Positions 51,873 through 60,653 are shown, counted from the stretch's first letter. The stretch: 64,000 bases of DNA from CAYZPB01 sp964568525 (GCA_964568525.1 CAZMPM010000001.1:1-64000); one strand, 5' to 3'. The notes: generated by a model not told the origin, from the letters alone. Translations and numbers: made by a program.

Positions 51873-52427
51873 ATGGGTGGCTATATTTTTGGCGCAGTAT
51901 TAGCACTAATTGTTATCGGTGTATTATGGGTAGTCTCGGTGCAACGTTCACTGGTTACTTATGATGAAAATGTTAATAATGCAATGTCGCAGATTGGTGT
52001 ACAGCTTTCGACACGCTGGGATGCTTTAACAGCATTACTTGATCTCACAAAAGGCTATGCGGAGTACGAGTATCGAGCGATTACGGATACAATTAAATTG
52101 CGGAGAACGATTACGCGTGATTCTTCGCCGCAAGAGGTAATGGAACAAGAAACGCTTATTACGGACGCACTCAGTAGAATTATGGCTATTGCAGAGAATT
52201 ATCCTGATTTAAAAGTTAATCAGACCTATATAAAAACAATGGATTCACTTAATCTTTATGAAAACATGGTTAGAACTAGTAGACAGATTTATAATGACTC
52301 TGTCACAAAATTAAATCGTGCGATTCGAATGTTTCCAACAAATTTAATTGCTGGGCCTTTGGGATTCACACAACGCGATTATCTAGAGGCTGTTGAAAGT
52401 AAGGCTAATATGCCGGACATGAAGTAA
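51873..52427 (+). CDS. LemA family protein
   Basis: Membrane-anchored protein of 184 aa with one N-terminal helix (YIFGAVLALIVIGVLWVV) and a helical bundle. The LemA pattern is RSLVTYDENVNNAMSQIGVQLSTR at the start of the bundle and ENMVRTSRQIYNDSVTKLNR near its end. In many bacteria such genes pair with DUF2207 or TPM-domain membrane proteins, as here. Cellular function unknown. Confidence 0.87.
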   Translation: MGGYIFGAVLALIVIGVLWVVSVQRSLVTYDENVNNAMSQIGVQLSTRWDALTALLDLTKGYAEYEYRAITDTIKLRRTITRDSSPQEVMEQETLITDALSRIMAIAENYPDLKVNQTYIKTMDSLNLYENMVRTSRQIYNDSVTKLNRAIRMFPTNLIAGPLGFTQRDYLEAVESKANMPDMK

Positions 52428-52440
52428 TTCTGATTCTCCA

Positions 52441-54183
52441 TTGGAGGCGTTTACGATTAAGAAAATCTCGGTAGTTCTTTTTAGTATGTTTATTCTACTG
52501 TGTGCATTTGCACCGGTTGTTTTTGCTGCAAATAATGTTGAGAACATCGATATTAAGGTTGTTATAAACGATGATGGGTCGGCTAGTATTACTCAAATCT
52601 GGCGAGGGTCGTTTAATGAAGGAACAGAAGCTTATGTTGTAATTAATAATCTTGATGGTATGACGATTGAGGATTTTCAGGTTCGTGATCTTAATGGGCC
52701 ATTTACTTATAAAGCTAATTGGGATATAAACGGAAGTTTTCAAAGCAAATACCGCCAATATGGCATTGTTACTACAGCAGAAGGCTATGAGTTATGCTGG
52801 GGATTATCCGAGTATGGTAATCGTGAGTATACCATTTCCTATAAAATACGTGGAATTGTAGGTTCATATCTCGATGATGATGGATTTAACTTTCAGTTTG
52901 TAAACCCAGGTATGAACACGATCCCCACTGATGCCACGGTTGAGCTTTATTTAGCGAATGGGACTATCCTTAATCAGGATAATACTGGTATTTGGGCATT
53001 TGGCTATTACGGACAAATTATTTTTATGGAGAATGGACACGTCTACGCTTTTACAGAAAAACCATTATCAAGCAGTGATATGCATATAACAATCATGATC
53101 CGTCTTAATAAGGATCTAATTAGTCCAGAAAGAGTAACTAATCAATATTTTGCAGATGTAATTGACAAGGCGTTTATTGACAGTGATTATTCGCAGAATG
53201 GCGAGGTTATACCCGATCAGGGTAACGGATTTGTACCAGATCAGGCAGAGGAACCGTCTTTTCTAGTAAAAATTATGATGACGCTTGCGGCAGCAGTCCC
53301 AATTGCGATTTTTGGCGGGATAGGTCTTAGAGCATTTCGCAAACAGAGAAAGCTTAGCCAATTATATAAAGATGCTAATTATTTTCGTGATATTCCTTTT
53401 AAGGGCGAGATGGAACCGGCATATGTGTTGGCAAAAGATTATGGCCAAGCAAAAGAAGATGGAAACTTAATCGGTGCGGCATTCTTAAGGCTGATTAATG
53501 AAAATAGTTTAGTACCAATCGATGAAAAGAGTGTCGGTTTTTTCGGGCGTGAGCGGGTGAGTATTTCACTTAGACTGGTTAAACCTCCGGTAGATGCTGG
53601 TTATACAGCCGAAAAACTCTATAATCTATTAATTCTTGCTAGTGGAGAAGATCAAATTCTCCAAGAAAAAGAATTAGAGAAATATTCGAAGAAAAATTAT
53701 AAGGCACTGCTTGATATCGTTAATGAGGCTAAGGCTGAAGGGGAGAGAGCACTTCGCAACTTGCAGATTTATGAGAAGACAAAGGAAACAAAATTATTAG
53801 GTTTATCTAAATTTGGTGAGGATCAACTTACTAATATTATGGGTTTTAAAAAGTTTTTATTAGATTTTTCTTTGATTAATGAGCGAGGTATTTCTGAGGC
53901 AATCCTCTGGCAGGATTATTTGACATTTGCTACACTATTTGGGATTGCTGATAAAACGATTGAACAATTTAAAAAGGTTTATCCAGTTCCGACAGATTAT
54001 AGTGAACAGGCGCTGTATTCCTATCAGCTTTCAACCACTTATATGCACGCATCTTATTTAGCAGCGTTTGCTGCGGGGCAAGCTGCTGCAAATACTGCTC
54101 GCTCGTCCGGTTTTGGTGGAGGCGCCTCATTTGGCGGTGGCGGTGGTTTTAGCGGCGGTGGAATGGGTGGCGGAACTCGTTAA
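52441..54183 (+). CDS. DUF2207 family membrane protein
   Basis: Predicted exported and anchored protein of up to 580 aa. A signal peptide (MFILLCAFAPVVFA) precedes an extracytoplasmic beta domain, then one helix near residue 280 (LVKIMMTLAAAVPIAIFGGIG), a cytoplasmic part, and a glycine-rich end of GGGGGFSGGG type, as usual for DUF2207. The TTG at 52441 overlaps the best ribosome binding site GGAGG (52443-52447). An ATT at 52456, 8 nt after it, gives a cleaner signal peptide beginning KKISVV, so true translation may start there. It lies 13 bp after the lemA-like gene. Confidence 0.8.
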   Translation: MEAFTIKKISVVLFSMFILLCAFAPVVFAANNVENIDIKVVINDDGSASITQIWRGSFNEGTEAYVVINNLDGMTIEDFQVRDLNGPFTYKANWDINGSFQSKYRQYGIVTTAEGYELCWGLSEYGNREYTISYKIRGIVGSYLDDDGFNFQFVNPGMNTIPTDATVELYLANGTILNQDNTGIWAFGYYGQIIFMENGHVYAFTEKPLSSSDMHITIMIRLNKDLISPERVTNQYFADVIDKAFIDSDYSQNGEVIPDQGNGFVPDQAEEPSFLVKIMMTLAAAVPIAIFGGIGLRAFRKQRKLSQLYKDANYFRDIPFKGEMEPAYVLAKDYGQAKEDGNLIGAAFLRLINENSLVPIDEKSVGFFGRERVSISLRLVKPPVDAGYTAEKLYNLLILASGEDQILQEKELEKYSKKNYKALLDIVNEAKAEGERALRNLQIYEKTKETKLLGLSKFGEDQLTNIMGFKKFLLDFSLINERGISEAILWQDYLTFATLFGIADKTIEQFKKVYPVPTDYSEQALYSYQLSTTYMHASYLAAFAAGQAAANTARSSGFGGGASFGGGGGFSGGGMGGGTR

Positions 54184-54238
54184 ATAGTGATAGTCAATGT
54201 CATTAGGGTAAATAAAAAAAGTATTTGAGGTGATTGGA

Positions 54239-54892
54239 ATGAACGAAAAATTATTACAACAGTTTTTGGATAGTAATGTACAAAAAACTCTGGGTAAAAC
54301 GATTAACGCAAAACCAGAGGAGATTTCCAAGCTTACAGAGATTGCGATACCGACTTTACTTGCTGGTCTTGGCAGAAACTCAAGCACTGACGAAGGAGCG
54401 CGACTGCTGTTAGATGCACTTACTCAACATGAGGATAAAGATGTGAGCAATCTTGAGAAAGCACTGAAATCTGTGGATAAAGAGGATGGCTCGAAAATTA
54501 TTGGGCATATTTTTGGTAGTGAGACTGAGAAGATTCAGAGTAATCTAGCTAAAGAGTCAGGTTTAGCTGCCAATCAAGTCTCAGACATTTTAAATCAGTT
54601 AGCACCACTGCTAATGGGTGCTTTAGGGCAAGAGAAAAAAGCAGGGAAACTTGATTCTAGTAGTCTTTCAAAAATTCTTCTAAGTTTAGTTGGTAGTGGC
54701 AGCAGTAGCGGGGTGTTAGATATTGTTATTGATCTTTTTACCGGGGGTAGTGATAATGCATTGACAGATCTCGTTGGTAATCTGCTTGGTGGTAAAAAGG
54801 ACAGCAAAAAAACAACTAAGAAGCCAATTAAGAAAGCAACAAAAAAAGATTCTGGGGATCTTTTAGATACATTTCTAAAATTATTAAAATAG
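54239..54892 (+). CDS. DUF937 family protein
   Basis: Cytoplasmic protein of 217 aa. Helical repeats such as ISKLTEIAIPTLLAGLGRN, GSKIIGHIFGSE and QVSDILNQLAPLLMGALGQ fit DUF937 (YidB-like). The tail has a lysine-rich tract (KKTTKKPIKKATKKD). The ATG at 54239 is 6-7 nt behind GAGGTGAT; a GTG at 54230 is inside that site. Function unknown. It follows the DUF2207 gene in the same direction. Confidence 0.78.
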   Translation: MNEKLLQQFLDSNVQKTLGKTINAKPEEISKLTEIAIPTLLAGLGRNSSTDEGARLLLDALTQHEDKDVSNLEKALKSVDKEDGSKIIGHIFGSETEKIQSNLAKESGLAANQVSDILNQLAPLLMGALGQEKKAGKLDSSSLSKILLSLVGSGSSSGVLDIVIDLFTGGSDNALTDLVGNLLGGKKDSKKTTKKPIKKATKKDSGDLLDTFLKLLK

Positions 54893-54906
54893 ATTGTTAG
54901 AAGGTT

Positions 54907-54935
54907 AAAAGAGGCCTACTGGCCTCTTTTTCTCT
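54907..54935 (+). terminator. Terminator after the DUF937 gene
   Basis: AAAAGAGGCC (54907-54916) and GGCCTCTTTT (54921-54930) around TACT, then TTCTCTT. It overlaps the last codons of the convergent PHP gene. Confidence 0.88.
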
Positions 54936-55764
54936 TATCTGCAATTAATTTTAGCTGTTCAACAGAGGCGATAGGGACTAAATGGCAGCCTAATTGGCCA
55001 TGATAGGGTTCTCCGTTGCGAAAACCATGGTAGTCCGAGCCGCCGGCAATCACCAAAGAGTTCTTTTTAGCGATATTTTTTAGCGTTGTAGTTGTTTGTT
55101 TACTATGTTCCGGGTGATATACTTCAATTCCGTCGATGTCGTATTCAATTAATCGTTTAAGCAAATGCACATCATTATAAAGCCCGGGATGGGCAACAAC
55201 GACAGCGCCGTGAGCCGCTTGTACTATATTAATTCCCCTCTCGGGAGAAATAGACTCTGTATTGACATAGGCTAATCCGGTCTCGCCCAGATATTTATTA
55301 AACGCCTCGCCAACGCTTTTTACCACACCTTTCTCACACAAAATTTGAGCAATATGAGGTCTGCCTACTCTGGTGTCAGCGGCTACAGCTTTGGCATTTA
55401 CTTCTTCAATCGTAATTGCAATTCCCAGCTGATTTAGTTTAGTGATGATGTGTTGATTTCTATTTGTTTTTGCTAAGCGTAAAGCTTTTAGCCGCTCAAT
55501 TAGTAGGGGGTTCTGATAATCAATAAAATAACCCAGAATGTGGACATCTTGCCCATTATTTGTTGTACTTAATTCAATCCCTGGAATAATGGATAAATTT
55601 TTATAATTACTAGCTGCTGTTACAGCTTCGGCGATTCCTGATACTGAGTCATGGTCGGTAATTGCGATTGCAGCTAAGCCTAGAGCAGCAGCTTTTTGCA
55701 CGACTAGCTCGGATGAATCAAGACCATCAGAGTAATATGTATGGACATGTAGATCAGCGAACAT
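54916..55764 (-). CDS. PHP-domain phosphoesterase (RNase AM / TrpH-YciV family)
   Basis: Metal-dependent phosphoesterase of 282 aa. Metal ligands are in ADLHVHTYYSDG, AITDHDSVSG, IPGIELST, VGRPHIAQIL, VVVAHPGLY, the segment IEVYHPEHS and GGSDYHG. The closest characterised relatives remove nucleotides from 5' ends of RNA or split 3',5'-nucleoside bisphosphates. A GGGGTGATG site precedes the ATG. Confidence 0.85.
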   Translation of the reverse strand: MFADLHVHTYYSDGLDSSELVVQKAAALGLAAIAITDHDSVSGIAEAVTAASNYKNLSIIPGIELSTTNNGQDVHILGYFIDYQNPLLIERLKALRLAKTNRNQHIITKLNQLGIAITIEEVNAKAVAADTRVGRPHIAQILCEKGVVKSVGEAFNKYLGETGLAYVNTESISPERGINIVQAAHGAVVVAHPGLYNDVHLLKRLIEYDIDGIEVYHPEHSKQTTTTLKNIAKKNSLVIAGGSDYHGFRNGEPYHGQLGCHLVPIASVEQLKLIADKRKRGQ

Positions 55765-55876
55765 GACATCACCCCGTTAAATTTTTGTTTACTGGGAGTT
55801 TGACAAATCGCACAGTAAATAGTAAACTAGCTAATGTTGCATCTTTAATATATCACAATTTAATATGATAAAAAGG

Positions 55877-55905
55877 TTGAGATAACCAAATAATTACGGT
55901 ATAAT
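55877..55905 (+). promoter_or_regulatory. Promoter of the four-tRNA cluster
   Basis: TTGAGA (55877-55882), 17-bp spacer, TATAAT (55900-55905), 31 bp before the first tRNA. Confidence 0.82.
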
Positions 55906-55936
55906 TGTAAAGCACTCTAATTTTATGGATTAATGC

Positions 55937-56012
55937 CGCGGGGTGGAGCAGTTGGCAGCTCGTCGGGCTCATAACCCGGAGGTCGCAGGTTCAAGTCCTG
56001 CCCCCGCAACCA
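55937..56012 (+). tRNA. Initiator tRNA-fMet (CAU)
   Basis: 76 nt with encoded CCA. The unpaired C1 against A72 and the three G-C pairs at the bottom of the anticodon stem (CGGGCTCATAACCCG) mark it as the initiator. T-arm GGTTCAAGTCC. Confidence 0.95.
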
Positions 56013-56082
56013 AAAATATGCAATTATATTTTTTTTTGCGTAAAATAAATGGCCAGGTAGTGGCAAAAGCGTTTATGCACGT

Positions 56083-56159
56083 GGAGCTGTGGTGTAGAGG
56101 CCTAACATGCCTGCCTGTCACGCAGGAGATCGCGGGTTCGAATCCCGTCAGCTCCGCCA
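56083..56159 (+). tRNA. tRNA-Asp (GUC)
   Basis: 77 nt with encoded CCA; acceptor GGAGCTG with CAGCTCC, anticodon loop CTGTCAC, T-arm GGTTCGAATCC. Confidence 0.96.
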
Positions 56160-56172
56160 TTAAATTAGCTGC

Positions 56173-56248
<76 letters not shown>

Positions 56249-56268
56249 TTTAGATTTAAATATTGCAA

Positions 56269-56357
56269 GCCGGGGTGGCGGAACTGGCAGACGCACAGGA
56301 CTTAAAATCCTGCGGTAGGTGACTATCGTACCGGTTCGATTCCGGTCCTCGGCACCA
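56269..56357 (+). tRNA. tRNA-Leu (UAA)
   Basis: 89 nt with long variable arm and encoded CCA. Anticodon loop CTTAAAA, acceptor GCCGGGG with CCTCGGC (one G-U). Confidence 0.95.
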
Positions 56358-56380
56358 TTTTAATTTAAAATCATTAGTGG

Positions 56381-56406
56381 AAAACATGTGAAAGCATGTT
56401 TTTCTG
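56381..56406 (+). terminator. Terminator of the tRNA cluster
   Basis: AAAACATG (56381-56388) pairs with CATGTTTT (56395-56402), loop TGAAAG, further T and C after it. Confidence 0.75.
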
Positions 56407-56531
56407 TCCTTTCTTCAACTTTTCTCGACAGAATCATAAGATATCTTAATATTTTCATCATACTCTCTAAATATTTAGCTGTTATTATAATGTCACAGGA
56501 AGTTAAATAGATTAAAAGGAGGGAATAAGAT

Positions 56532-57089
56532 ATGAAAAAGAAAACATTAATTATCGCTTTAGTTTTGGTGGTTGGTCTAGTACTAGCTGCAACACCTGCA
56601 CTGGCAGCGATGAGCTACACTGATTTCCAAGCTGCGCAACAAGCGCGAGTAGCTAATAGCAATGGTATGGGCAAATATTTTGCAGGCACACAGCATACTT
56701 TTACAGCGAAGCAACTTGGTTTGACTGAGGAAGAATTATATAATCAACGCATTGCTGGAAAATCAATTCTTGAGATTGCAACTGCAAAAGGAATATCTCA
56801 AACAGAATTAACTGCTGCTCTAGTTGCTGCAAAAATTGACCAAATCAACGGACTATATGCTAATGGTACAATTACACAAGAAAGACAAGCCTATATGTTA
56901 TCAAACGTTGAAGCGAATACAGCACAAAAAATTACTAGAACTACTATTGGCGGACAACAAGGTTTTGGTAAACGTGGTGGCGGAATGAGTCAAGGAGTGG
57001 GATTGAACCAAAACATGCAAAACCAATTCGGTAAAGGCATGGGTGGAAAAGGTATGGGCGGTAGCGGTTTCGGTTTATTCGGAAACTAA
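56532..57089 (+). CDS. Secreted protein with Gly/Met-rich tail
   Basis: Exported protein of 185 aa. The signal peptide ends ATPALAAM. The middle has a helical part (LGLTEEELYNQRIAGKSILE and TAKGISQTELTAAL) and a short module GLYANGTITQERQAYMLSNV that recalls the modules of the lipoproteins at 34.5-35.8 kb. The tail (about 140-185) is rich in glycine, methionine, lysine and glutamine. Helical exported proteins of this general shape are common in Bacillota with unknown roles. AAAGGAGGG precedes the ATG. It lies between tRNA genes with its own terminator. Confidence 0.72.
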   Translation: MKKKTLIIALVLVVGLVLAATPALAAMSYTDFQAAQQARVANSNGMGKYFAGTQHTFTAKQLGLTEEELYNQRIAGKSILEIATAKGISQTELTAALVAAKIDQINGLYANGTITQERQAYMLSNVEANTAQKITRTTIGGQQGFGKRGGGMSQGVGLNQNMQNQFGKGMGGKGMGGSGFGLFGN

Positions 57090-57104
57090 TAGCACACATT
57101 ACTC

Positions 57105-57140
57105 AAAAGGGGACTGCTTGAAAAAGTGGTCTCCTTTTTT
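57105..57140 (+). terminator. Terminator after the secreted-protein gene
   Basis: AAAAGGGGAC (57105-57114) with GTCTCCTTTT (57129-57138), one G-T pair, an inner CTT/AAG stem and T run. Confidence 0.85.
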
Positions 57141-57150
57141 GCTGTAGAGA

Positions 57151-57179
57151 TTGACTTTCAACTTTAGGATTGCTACTAT
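57151..57179 (+). promoter_or_regulatory. Promoter of tRNA-Val
   Basis: TTGACT (57151-57156), 17-bp spacer, TACTAT (57174-57179), 14 bp before the tRNA. Confidence 0.78.
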
Positions 57180-57193
57180 TTAAAGTGTGTTTT

Positions 57194-57269
57194 GACTCGG
57201 TAGCTCAGTAGGGAGAGCACCATCTTGACAGGGTGGGGGTCGCTGGTTCGAGCCCAGTCCGAGTCACCA
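57194..57269 (+). tRNA. tRNA-Val (GAC)
   Basis: 76 nt with encoded CCA; acceptor GACTCGG with CCGAGTC, anticodon loop TTGACAG, T-arm GGTTCGAGCCC. Confidence 0.94.
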
Positions 57270-57305
57270 TTACTATAAGTTAAAATGAGCAAGGAGTTGA
57301 GAATT

Positions 57306-57749
57306 ATGGTTGGCATCGCAATCAGAGTAGTTATTTATGTATTATTAATACTTGTTATTATATATGTACTAAAACATTTATTTACTTCGAACACGCCTTC
57401 GATGAGGGAGCACGAGCTAACTCGAGAAGCCACTAAATCATTTGATAAGATTACCTATGCTGGAGGTACTACGACAATTAAAGAAATCAATGTAACGGGC
57501 ACCCTTCATATTTCTAGGGAATTAATTGTATTTGATGATGGTGAGAAGAATTTATTTACGATTATTATCAAAAATATTACAAATAGTTCAGTTGTAAAAA
57601 TTGATGAGGATGGTAAGGCAAAAAGCTATATTAGGATTGAATATCGGAATGATGATAATGCACCGCGCTCCGTGATGTTGCATTCTAATTTTAATAAGGA
57701 GTACGCACAACGAATTGCTGTCGAGATTAATAAGCGGATTGCACAATAA
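57306..57749 (+). CDS. Membrane-anchored hypothetical protein
   Basis: Protein of about 147 aa with one N-terminal helix (IRVVIYVLLILVIIYVL) and a soluble beta-rich domain (TYAGGTTTIKEINVTG, ELIVFDDGEKNLFTI). I do not recognise a family; a PH-like fold is only a guess. ATG 57306 is 10 nt behind AAGGAG; ATG 57285 is in frame but has no site. It may be read through from tRNA-Val, 36 bp upstream. Confidence 0.62.
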   Translation: MVGIAIRVVIYVLLILVIIYVLKHLFTSNTPSMREHELTREATKSFDKITYAGGTTTIKEINVTGTLHISRELIVFDDGEKNLFTIIIKNITNSSVVKIDEDGKAKSYIRIEYRNDDNAPRSVMLHSNFNKEYAQRIAVEINKRIAQ

Positions 57750-57768
57750 AAAATTAGTAAAACTAAAA

Positions 57769-57796
57769 CCCTTCGCTAGAAGGGCCTTTTATTTTT
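57769..57796 (+). terminator. Terminator between convergent genes
   Basis: CCCTTC (57769-57774) and GAAGGG (57779-57784) around GCTA, then CCTTTTATTTTT. Short stem, moderate strength. Confidence 0.6.
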
Positions 57797-57801
57797 AAAC
57801 A

Positions 57802-58596
57802 TTAATTTAAGATTGCTCGGTCAAGTGTGAAGCTTTCGCCACGCACCTCTTCAAATGCCTTAATTAAATCAGGGATTGTCATCTGTGCTTTTTGTTCAGC
57901 ATTTAGTTCGATTATTATTTCGCCTTGATGCATCATGATTAAGCGATTGCCAAACTTTAACGCTTGCCCCATGTTATGTGTAATCATCAAAGTTGTTAAA
58001 TTATTTTCCGATACAATCTTATGCGTCAACTCATTGATTAACTCAGCTCGTTTTGGATCAAGTGCTGCAGTATGCTCATCCAAAAGCAATATTTTTGGGT
58101 TAGTAAAGGTTGCCATTAATAAGCTCAGCGCTTGCCTTTCTCCGCCCGATAGAACGCCGACCTTCTGTTCTAAGCGATTTTCTAAGTTTAAACCAATCAC
58201 TTCAAGCGCACTTTTAAAATACTCTTGCTTTTTGTGGTTAATCGCTTTATTTAACTTGCGCGGCTCACCACGTTTAAAAGCCATAGTCAGGTTTTCTTCG
58301 ATCGTCATATGTGGGGCCGTACCCGCCATTGGATCTTGGAACACGCGTCCAATATACTTTGCGCGCTGGTACTCCATCAGTTTTGTAACATCTTTACCAT
58401 CAATAAAGATACTTCCATTATCAATTCCGTAGACCCCGGCGATGGCATTTAGCAAGGTTGATTTGCCGGCACCATTTGAACCGATTACAGTTACAAAATC
58501 GCCTGGTTGCAAATGCAAGCTAATATTATTTAATGCAGTTTTCTCATTAACAGTTCCAATGTTAAAGGTTTTGTAAATATTATTTATGCTTAGCAT
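57802..58596 (-). CDS. ABC importer ATPase (TrpZ-like)
   Basis: ATPase of 264 aa: Walker A VIGSNGAGKSTLLNAI, signature VLSGGERQALSLL, Walker B ILLLDEHTAALDP and switch TLMITHNMGQAL. Walker B reads DEH instead of DEP, as in other members of this group. Its ATG directly follows the permease stop. It is the last gene of a three-gene importer. Confidence 0.9.
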   Translation of the reverse strand: MLSINNIYKTFNIGTVNEKTALNNISLHLQPGDFVTVIGSNGAGKSTLLNAIAGVYGIDNGSIFIDGKDVTKLMEYQRAKYIGRVFQDPMAGTAPHMTIEENLTMAFKRGEPRKLNKAINHKKQEYFKSALEVIGLNLENRLEQKVGVLSGGERQALSLLMATFTNPKILLLDEHTAALDPKRAELINELTHKIVSENNLTTLMITHNMGQALKFGNRLIMMHQGEIIIELNAEQKAQMTIPDLIKAFEEVRGESFTLDRAILN

Positions 58597-59565
58597 CTAA
58601 TCACTCTCCCCTAGATCATCAATAATTGTGTTATTGGAGATTTTGTTTATGCCCCGTTTAAGTCTATATCTCTCTGAGATGTGAGGAAAGATCAGTGCAA
58701 TTGCCACAATAATAGCAGTAATTAATTTCATATCTGTTGGACCAATAAATGGCAAATAGATCGCTAAAGCGATTACAAAACGATAGATTATCGCCCCAAT
58801 AATAACGGCAAATGAAGCTTTTTTGATACTTTTAGAGCCAAAAATCACATACCCGATAATAACGGATGCTAGACCAATTACGATCATACCTACACCCATT
58901 TGGACATCGGCGTAACCTTGATATTGCGCTAGCATTCCGCCAGATAGTCCGACTAAACCATTTGCTAACATTAGTCCAACCACAATTGTAAGATTAGTAT
59001 TTACGCCGAAACTTCTAATCATTTTAGGGTTATCGCCTGTTGCACAAATTGCCAATCCGAAATCGGTTCGCAAAAACCAATCGATAATTTTTTTAATAAC
59101 AATGATTGTTATCAGCAAGGCAATAACAAGAAGCCACTGGTTCAAAGTTAATATAAATTTTGTCTCGCCGAAGTTTGTTGCCAACTTTTCTCGAAGACTA
59201 AGCAAAGGTGTGAAGATTGAATCTTGCCGATAAATTGAGATATTGGCAGTACCCATTATTTTTAAGTTAATAGAATAAAGTGCTGTCATCGTCAAAATAC
59301 CAGCAAGTAGTCCATCAATTTTGCCTTTTGTATGAAGCAAAGCAGTTACCATTCCAGCAAGTGCGCCGCCAACAAAAGCGAAAAGTAATGAGACAAATGG
59401 ATTAACACCATTTACTATCAATAAAGCAGATAGAGCAGCTCCCATTGGGAAGCTACCCTCAACTGATAAGTCGGCAAACTCCAGTATCTTAAAAGACATG
59501 AAGACTCCTAAGGCCATTATTGCATAAATTAAACCCTGCTCAAGTGAGCCGATTATTATACCCAT
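58597..59565 (-). CDS. ABC importer permease (TrpY-like)
   Basis: Inner-membrane permease of the LivH/BPD_transp_2 type, 322 aa, about nine helices. N-terminal GLIYAIMALGVFMSFKILEFADLS and GSFPMGAA are typical of the family that pairs with PF04392 binding proteins. Central GLVGLSGGMLAQYQGYADV faces the ATPase. Confidence 0.88.
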   Translation of the reverse strand: MGIIIGSLEQGLIYAIMALGVFMSFKILEFADLSVEGSFPMGAALSALLIVNGVNPFVSLLFAFVGGALAGMVTALLHTKGKIDGLLAGILTMTALYSINLKIMGTANISIYRQDSIFTPLLSLREKLATNFGETKFILTLNQWLLVIALLITIIVIKKIIDWFLRTDFGLAICATGDNPKMIRSFGVNTNLTIVVGLMLANGLVGLSGGMLAQYQGYADVQMGVGMIVIGLASVIIGYVIFGSKSIKKASFAVIIGAIIYRFVIALAIYLPFIGPTDMKLITAIIVAIALIFPHISERYRLKRGINKISNNTIIDDLGESD

Positions 59566-59590
59566 TTAAACACTCCTACGCTGTATATAT

Positions 59591-60568
59591 TTATTCGATT
59601 ATTTCATCTGCACGGTCAATCAAAGATTGTGGAACAGTTGCACCCATTTTTTTAGCTGCCGCCAGATTAAGAGTTAGTGTCATTTCTTTCTGTGATTCAA
59701 CAGGCATCTCTGCTGGTTTAGCTTCGCCTTTTAGAATTTTCACAGCCATCTCTCCGGTTTGGAAACCGAGTTTATAATAGTCAATACCATAAGTAGCAAT
59801 GGCACCATTTCTTACTGTATCACTTTCGCTGGCAATTACTGGTAGTTTATTAGCTTCTGCAACAATTAAAATTGCATCGAGACTAGCTACTACAGTGTTA
59901 TCAGTTGGAATATAGAAAGCATCAACTTTTGTAGCTAATGAATCTGCTGCTTGTTTCACCTCAGATGTATTGGTAATTCCCGCAAGTTCGAATTTAATTC
60001 CCAGTTCTTCTGCATAGGATTGTGCGATTCTCACTTGTACTTCAGAGTTATCTTCACCTGTGTTATAAATAATACCAACTACTTTAACAGAAGGGTCGAT
60101 CTCTTTAATTAATGCAAGTTGCTCTTTAATTGGGTTCATATCAGTCGTGCCGGTAACATTTCTGCTTGGGCGCTCATATGTTTCAACTAAACCAGCCTTT
60201 TTAAGATCGGTTACTGCTGTTACAACGATTGGAATCGTCTTAGTTTGTTGTGCGATAGATTGTGCAGATGACGTTGCAACTGCAAGTACTAAATCTTTTT
60301 TGTCATTAACAAATTTTTGTGAAATCGTTGTTAAAGTGTCGCGGTTGTTCTGTGCATTCTGATAGTCTAATTTAATATTTTTGCCATCCTCAAAGCCATT
60401 CTCTTTCAAGGCATCAATAAAACCTAGTCGAGCAGCATCAAGCGCATCGTGCTCAATAATTTGAATGATACCTATTTGTTTAACTTCTTCCTTAGCAGAA
60501 TCTCCACAACCTACAAGCAGACCTGTAGTTAGTAGCAAAACTAAAGCAATAATTATACTCTTTTTCAT
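59591..60568 (-). CDS. ABC importer substrate-binding lipoprotein (TrpX-like)
   Basis: Lipoprotein of 325 aa with lipobox LLVGC. The family (PF04392) is shown by IGIIQIIEHDALDAARLGF, VLAVATSSAQSIAQQT, PIVVTAVTD, VVGIIYNTGEDNS and the terminal LNLAAAKKMGATVPQSL. Characterised streptococcal members bind tryptophan or related aromatic compounds; the ligand here is not proven. First gene of the operon with a clear promoter; no T-box is visible in the 50-nt leader. Confidence 0.88.
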   Translation of the reverse strand: MKKSIIIALVLLLTTGLLVGCGDSAKEEVKQIGIIQIIEHDALDAARLGFIDALKENGFEDGKNIKLDYQNAQNNRDTLTTISQKFVNDKKDLVLAVATSSAQSIAQQTKTIPIVVTAVTDLKKAGLVETYERPSRNVTGTTDMNPIKEQLALIKEIDPSVKVVGIIYNTGEDNSEVQVRIAQSYAEELGIKFELAGITNTSEVKQAADSLATKVDAFYIPTDNTVVASLDAILIVAEANKLPVIASESDTVRNGAIATYGIDYYKLGFQTGEMAVKILKGEAKPAEMPVESQKEMTLTLNLAAAKKMGATVPQSLIDRADEIIE

Positions 60569-60592
60569 AATATCTCCTCCATCTCCCTACCT

Positions 60593-60612
60593 TTATCGCT
60601 TTAACGCAATAA
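60593..60612 (-). promoter_or_regulatory. Small leader hairpin before the importer operon
   Basis: On the minus strand TTATTGC and GCGATAA pair around GTTAAA, between the predicted start of transcription and the ribosome binding site. It could affect mRNA stability; a regulatory role is a guess. Confidence 0.35.
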
Positions 60613-60624
60613 AGTATTATTCGT

Positions 60625-60653
60625 ATTATAACAACTGTGAAAAAGAATATCAA
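60625..60653 (-). promoter_or_regulatory. Promoter of the TrpXYZ-like operon
   Basis: On the minus strand TTGATA (60653-60648), 17-bp spacer, TATAAT (60630-60625). Confidence 0.85.
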
